Positions 6,230 to 9,254 of a stretch of 9,254 bases of DNA are shown here, piece after piece. The stretch covers positions 1-9,254 of the forward strand of contig JAQCLA010000087.1 of assembly GCA_027592105.1 (NCBI GenBank), given 5' to 3'. Every line of letters begins with the position of its first letter. The first letter of the stretch is position 1. The translations under genes were made by a program, and so were the position numbers. Below the pieces are notes generated by a model that had not been told where the DNA came from, did no database searches, and was given only the letters and a program-made list of their open reading frames with translations. This stretch comes from Pseudomonadota bacterium (GTDB lineage: Bacteria; Pseudomonadota; Alphaproteobacteria; Rhodobacterales; Rhodobacteraceae).

Positions 6230-6315
6230 TCACGAACCGCGTGTCGCACGCATAGCACCCATGCGGCAGATGCGACCGCGCGTGCCGATTTGTCGAAAGA
6301 TGACGGCGCGCGTGC

Positions 6316-6342
6316 TTGACCCGGCGGTCGATGCGCTAATTT
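6316..6342 (+). promoter_or_regulatory. Candidate promoter of the photolyase gene
   Basis: TTGACC (6316-6321, five of six to the -35 consensus), a 15-bp spacer and TAATTT (6337-6342). The spacer is short and the -10 weak for sigma-70. It was also compared with the Rhodobacter sigma-E motif (TGATCC / TAAG-like) and fits only loosely. Transcription would begin around 6348-6350. Confidence 0.33.
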
Positions 6343-6347
6343 GCGGA

Positions 6348-6380
6348 ATGAAAACCAAGAATGAGCAGCCGCCCGTATGA
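6348..6380 (+). CDS. Ten-codon minicistron overlapping the photolyase start
   Basis: ATG 6348 opens a frame MKTKNEQPPV ending with TGA at 6378-6380. That stop overlaps the photolyase ATG (6377-6379) as ATGA, the usual arrangement for translational coupling. The predicted transcription start falls at or next to its first codon, so it might be read without a leader. The photolyase itself has no clear Shine-Dalgarno (only a distant GAG), which fits coupling. No function is proposed for the peptide, and chance is possible for so short a frame. Confidence 0.35.
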   Translation: MKTKNEQPPV

Positions 6381-7792
6381 CCGCACCTGTCATCTATTGG
6401 ATCCGCCGGGATTTTCGCCTCGCCGATAACCCGGCGCTGGTGGCGGCCTGTGCGCAAGGCGCGCCGGTCATCCCGGTGTTTATCCATGATGATTGTCTCA
6501 CAGCCCTTGGTGCGGCACCGAAATGGCGGCTTGGGTTGGGGGTTGCGGCCTTCGCGGCCGGGCTGCGGGCTGTCGGCAGCGATCTTGTATTGCGGCGCGG
6601 CGATACGCTGAGCGTGCTGATGGCGCTGGTGGCTGAAACCGGCGCCCAGCAGGTGCATTGGAACAGGCTCTACGATCCCGAAAGCCGTGCGCGCGACGAA
6701 GGGGTCAAAGCGGCTTTGCGCGCGGCGGGCATCACCGCCACCAGCCACGCAGGTCATCTGATCCATGAGCCGTGGCAGGCGCAGACCGGTACGGGCGGCT
6801 TTTACAAGGTCTATACCCCGTTTTGGAAAACCCTGCGCGACCGCGATGTCGCGCCTTGTCTGGCGGTGCCGAAAATCCCCGCGCCTGCGGCATTTCCGGC
6901 GGGCGACAACCTTGCCGCATGGGATTTGGGGCGCGCGATGGACCGCGGCGCGGCCGTCGTGGCACCGCATTGCCAGATCGGTGAAGCGGCGGCCACAGCG
7001 CGGCTGGCACGGTTCCTTGATGGGCCGATCGCCAGCTATGATGCGGCGCGCGACCGGCTGGACCAAGATGGCACATCGGGCCTGTCCGAGAACCTGACCC
7101 ATGGCGAGATTTCGGCGCGCCAATGCTGGCATGCGGGCCGCCGCGCCATGGCCGAGGGCAAAGCCGGGGCCGAGACCTTTCTCAAGGAACTGATCTGGCG
7201 CGATTTCGCCTATCATCTTGTCTATCACACCCCCCATATCACGACCGGTAATTGGCGCCCCGAATGGGACGGGTTCGGCTGGAACACCGACCCCGATCAC
7301 CCCCATGTGCAGGCATGGATGCGTGGGCGCACGGGCATGGCCGTGGTCGATGCCGCGATGCGCGAGATGTATGTGACAGGGCGCATGCATAACCGCGCGC
7401 GTATGCTCGTGGCCTCCTATCTCACCAAGCATTTGCTGACCCATTGGAAGATCGGAATGGATTGGTTCGCCCAGTGCCTTGTCGATTGGGACCCGGCCAG
7501 CAATGCGATGGGCTGGCAATGGTCGGCAGGGTCCGGCCCCGATGCCACACCCTATTTCCGCGTATTCAACCCCGAAACACAGGCCGAGAAATTCGACCCC
7601 TTGGGCCGCTACAGGCGCGCATGGGTGGCCGAGTTATCGCGCCCCGCATCACCGACGGCCGAAAGCTATTTCGCGGCCATCCCGCGCAGTTGGGCGATGG
7701 GGCCGGGGGATGCCTATCCCGCGCAACCCATCGTTGACGCAGCGTCGGGACGGCTGCTTGCGTTGAATGCTTATGAAAACAGAGGCTTCTGA
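6377..7792 (+). CDS. phrB: Class I deoxyribodipyrimidine (CPD) photolyase
   Basis: Light-driven FAD enzyme that splits UV-induced cyclobutane pyrimidine dimers. The N-terminal photolyase alpha/beta antenna domain begins at once (VIYWIRRDFRLADNPAL, 5-21), with the antenna-region motif NRLYDPESRARD at 96-107. The catalytic FAD domain spans about 200-471: GLSENLTHGEIS (235-246), ELIWRDFAYHL (271-281), DAAMREMYVTGRMHNRARM (325-343) and WDPASNAMGWQW (371-382), where Asn376 takes the FAD-N5 position of class I enzymes. The electron-transfer tryptophans align as Trp314, Trp357 and Trp380. The length of 471 aa equals E. coli PhrB (472). The start is fixed by an in-frame stop at 6362-6364. The antenna chromophore (MTHF or deazaflavin) cannot be told by eye. 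A CFA-family gene follows 73 bp later on the same strand. In Rhodobacter the comparable gene is named phrA. Confidence 0.95.
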   Translation: MTAPVIYWIRRDFRLADNPALVAACAQGAPVIPVFIHDDCLTALGAAPKWRLGLGVAAFAAGLRAVGSDLVLRRGDTLSVLMALVAETGAQQVHWNRLYDPESRARDEGVKAALRAAGITATSHAGHLIHEPWQAQTGTGGFYKVYTPFWKTLRDRDVAPCLAVPKIPAPAAFPAGDNLAAWDLGRAMDRGAAVVAPHCQIGEAAATARLARFLDGPIASYDAARDRLDQDGTSGLSENLTHGEISARQCWHAGRRAMAEGKAGAETFLKELIWRDFAYHLVYHTPHITTGNWRPEWDGFGWNTDPDHPHVQAWMRGRTGMAVVDAAMREMYVTGRMHNRARMLVASYLTKHLLTHWKIGMDWFAQCLVDWDPASNAMGWQWSAGSGPDATPYFRVFNPETQAEKFDPLGRYRRAWVAELSRPASPTAESYFAAIPRSWAMGPGDAYPAQPIVDAASGRLLALNAYENRGF

Positions 7793-7801
7793 GACGCGAA
7801 A

Positions 7802-7807
7802 TACAAT
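7802..7807 (+). promoter_or_regulatory. Possible -10 element of the CFA-family gene
   Basis: TACAAT matches TATAAT at five of six bases in the 73-bp gap after the photolyase, but no -35 is found at 16-18 bp. Read-through from the photolyase gene, with no terminator between them, is at least as likely. Confidence 0.22.
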
Positions 7808-7865
7808 CAGGGCTTGTGCTGGCCCACAGCTTCTGCCCAAATCGCGTGCCAAATACGAGGATCAC

Positions 7866-9077
7866 ATGGACGTCAGAACGACCACGAAGGGAGAACAAAA
7901 TCTCCCCCGCTATTTTCAAGCCGTCTTCGACACCGCCAACAAGATGCAGCATGGGCGGCTGGATATCGTGTTGCCCGACGGGCGGGTGTTTCGTGCCGCC
8001 GGTCATGGGCCGGGACCGGTCGCGGCCTTGCATGTCCACAACCCCGACATCTTCGCCCGGCTGATCCGTGAGGGCGATCTGGGCTTTTGCGAGGCCTATC
8101 TCGATGGCTGGTGGTCGACACCTGATTTGCAGGAATTCATGGATCTGGTGCATGCCGACAACGAAGAAGTCTATGACGGCTTCTTGGGCATGGGCTTGAT
8201 CCGCGCTTACGAAAAGTTGCGGTTTTTGTGGCAGTCCAACTCCAAACGCCAAGCACGCAAGAACATCTCGTACCATTATGACCTCGGCAATGCCTTCTAC
8301 GGGCTGTGGTTGGACGAGACGATGACCTATTCCTCGGCGCTGTTTGCAACGGGGCAAGAAAGCCTCGAGGCGGCCCAGATCGCGAAATACGCCTCCATGG
8401 TCGATCAAATGGGGGCAGAAGCGGGCGATCATATCCTTGAGATCGGCTGTGGCTGGGGCGGTTTCGCCGAATATGCCGCCAAGGAACGCGGCATGCGTGT
8501 TACGGGGCTGACGATTTCGCGCGAGCAATATGATTACGCGGTGGCGCGCATCGCTGCGGCGGGTCTGTCTGAGCAGGTCACCATCAAGCTGCAAGATTAC
8601 CGCGATGAGCGCGGTCAATATGACGGCATCGCCTCGATCGAGATGTTCGAGGCCGTTGGCGAACGTTATTGGTCCAAGTATTTCAATACTTTGCGTGACA
8701 ATCTTAAACCCGGCAAAAGCGCCACGCTGCAGATCATTACGGTGCAGGATCGCCGCTGGGAGGTCTATCGCCGGGGTGTGGATTTCATTCAGAAATACAT
8801 TTTTCCGGGCGGCATGTTGCCCGCGCCGAAGGTTTTGCGCGCCGAGGTGGAACGCGCGGGGCTGCGCGTGGCCCATTCCATCGAGTTTGGTGAAAGCTAC
8901 AGCCAAACGCTGCGCCGGTGGCATGACACCTTCAACGACAAATGGGATGAAGTGGCCAAGCTGGGCTTTGACGACCGGTTCCGGCGGATGTGGAATTTCT
9001 ATCTGACTTCCTGCGCGGCGACATTCCATTTCGGCAATACCGATGTGACCCAGATCACGGTGACGCGGCCGAGCTAG
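7866..9077 (+). CDS. Cyclopropane-fatty-acyl-phospholipid synthase family methyltransferase
   Basis: SAM-dependent enzyme acting at the membrane surface on double bonds of unsaturated phospholipid acyl chains, giving either a cyclopropane ring or a C-methylated chain. Visible in the 403 aa: an N-terminal lipid-binding domain (1-125), SYHYDLGNAFYGLWLD (135-150) as in mycolic/CFA enzymes, SAM loop LEIGCGWGGF (191-200) with Cys195, LTISREQYDYA (215-225), MFEAVG (260-265), FIQKYIFPGGMLP (307-319), Tyr345 and FYLTSCAATF (378-387) with Cys383 aligned to the active-site Cys354 of E. coli Cfa. Where E. coli has MFEHVG and LLHTIG, this protein has MFEAVG and LQIITV, so the His266 bicarbonate ligand is not conserved. 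ATG 7866 is backed by GAGGA at 7857-7861; the frame is open from 7767 but overlaps the photolyase end. It could be a Rhodobacter UfaM-like methylase rather than a true CFA synthase. Confidence 0.9.
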   Translation: MDVRTTTKGEQNLPRYFQAVFDTANKMQHGRLDIVLPDGRVFRAAGHGPGPVAALHVHNPDIFARLIREGDLGFCEAYLDGWWSTPDLQEFMDLVHADNEEVYDGFLGMGLIRAYEKLRFLWQSNSKRQARKNISYHYDLGNAFYGLWLDETMTYSSALFATGQESLEAAQIAKYASMVDQMGAEAGDHILEIGCGWGGFAEYAAKERGMRVTGLTISREQYDYAVARIAAAGLSEQVTIKLQDYRDERGQYDGIASIEMFEAVGERYWSKYFNTLRDNLKPGKSATLQIITVQDRRWEVYRRGVDFIQKYIFPGGMLPAPKVLRAEVERAGLRVAHSIEFGESYSQTLRRWHDTFNDKWDEVAKLGFDDRFRRMWNFYLTSCAATFHFGNTDVTQITVTRPS

Positions 9078-9110
9078 AATCAGCGCCATAATCCGGCCAG
9101 ATTTTCGCGT

Positions 9111-9125
9111 TACACTCGCGGGATG
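9111..9125 (+). promoter_or_regulatory. Possible -10 element placed for a leaderless transcript
   Basis: TACACT (9111-9116) ends 6 nt before ATG 9123, so transcription would start at the start codon itself. No Shine-Dalgarno is present before this ATG, which fits. No good -35 is seen 16-18 bp upstream. Confidence 0.28.
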
Positions 9126-9254
9126 TTTTTCGAACAAGATACAGCCGGGCGTAACGCATCCAAGGCCATCCCGACCGCGGCTGGGTTGGTGGGTGCGGTC
9201 GTATTTTTCCTCGTTGGCTGGGTTGCGGCGCTGCAAGTGCTGCAAACCATGCCC
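9123..9254 (+). CDS. Unrecognised small membrane protein, N-terminal part (cut by window edge)
   Basis: ATG 9123 opens a frame of 44 codons that stays open to the end of the window. A short polar head (MFFEQDTAGRNASK) is followed by one strongly hydrophobic segment at residues 20-37 (from AGLVGAVVFFLVGWVAAL) that reads as a membrane anchor or uncleaved signal anchor; the charge pattern fits a cytoplasmic N-terminus. I do not recognise the family. It lies 45 bp after the CFA-family gene on the same strand and could be cotranscribed with it, or use its own promoter, since it lacks a Shine-Dalgarno. It was judged real from the hydrophobic stretch, the GC-rich third codon positions and its location; the missing C-terminus prevents more. 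Confidence 0.5.
   Translation, partial: MFFEQDTAGRNASKAIPTAAGLVGAVVFFLVGWVAALQVLQTMP

Noticed and set aside
6230..6315. Intrinsic terminator after ppx/gppA
   Set aside because: The imperfect GC-rich inverted repeat near 6279-6312 has a long loop, a mismatch and no T-tract.
6230..7519. 429-codon minus-strand open frame opposite the photolyase
   Set aside because: Antisense shadow of the photolyase; no motif and no start signal.
7566..9245. 559-codon minus-strand open frame opposite the CFA-family gene
   Set aside because: Antisense shadow; the plus strand encodes unmistakable CFA-family motifs throughout.
1..9254. CRISPR array, insertion sequence or rRNA
   Set aside because: No regularly spaced repeats, no transposase frame with terminal inverted repeats, and no rRNA-like sequence were seen.

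Overview
The window looks like alphaproteobacterial chromosome, most likely Rhodobacterales (Roseobacter/Paracoccaceae type). The reasons are the high G+C content with long antisense shadow frames, the sequence style of all full-length proteins, and an operon (small 'virulence factor' protein, MTHFR-like protein, methyl-THF:corrinoid methyltransferase, corrinoid-activating ASKHA protein) that I know mainly from that order. This placement is inference from protein recognition, not from a search.

Layout. (1) Positions 1-191, minus strand: a complete tRNA-Gly(CCC) whose 3' end faces the left edge, followed about 50 bp later by the first codons of what looks like a tyrosine-recombinase (integrase) gene cut by the window edge. 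This is the usual look of a genomic-island junction at a tRNA 3' end, with the island to the left. (2) Positions 249-4777, minus strand: a four-gene one-carbon operon, transcribed right to left: PF13769-type small protein (105 aa), MTHFR-like protein (306 aa), methyl-THF:corrinoid-protein methyltransferase (356 aa) and RACo-like [2Fe-2S] ASKHA ATPase (681 aa). The gaps are 28, 18 and 127 bp; the last holds a perfect 9-bp hairpin. (3) Positions 4778-5065: divergent intergenic region. (4) Positions 5066-6229, plus: Ppx/GppA-family phosphatase. (5) Positions 6377-9077, plus: class I DNA photolyase, then a CFA-synthase-family lipid methyltransferase. (6) Positions 9123-9254, plus: start of an unrecognised small membrane protein, cut by the right edge.

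How the genes work together. The minus-strand operon contains the general half of a corrinoid-dependent demethylation pathway. A methyl group held on a corrinoid protein would be moved to tetrahydrofolate, then oxidised toward methylene-THF, while the ASKHA protein re-reduces accidentally oxidised corrinoid using ATP. The substrate methyltransferase (MttB type) and the corrinoid protein themselves are not in the window, so they must be encoded elsewhere or to the far side of neighbouring loci. The photolyase and CFA-family genes resemble the phrA/cfa pair that Rhodobacter places in its sigma-E/ChrR singlet-oxygen response, which suggests a photooxidative-stress pair.

The least described parts are the misnamed 'virulence factor' protein, the MTHFR-like protein without the usual flavin-contacting Asp, the arginine-rich tails shared by two successive operon products, a ten-codon minicistron overlapping the photolyase start, and the truncated membrane protein with a possible leaderless mRNA.
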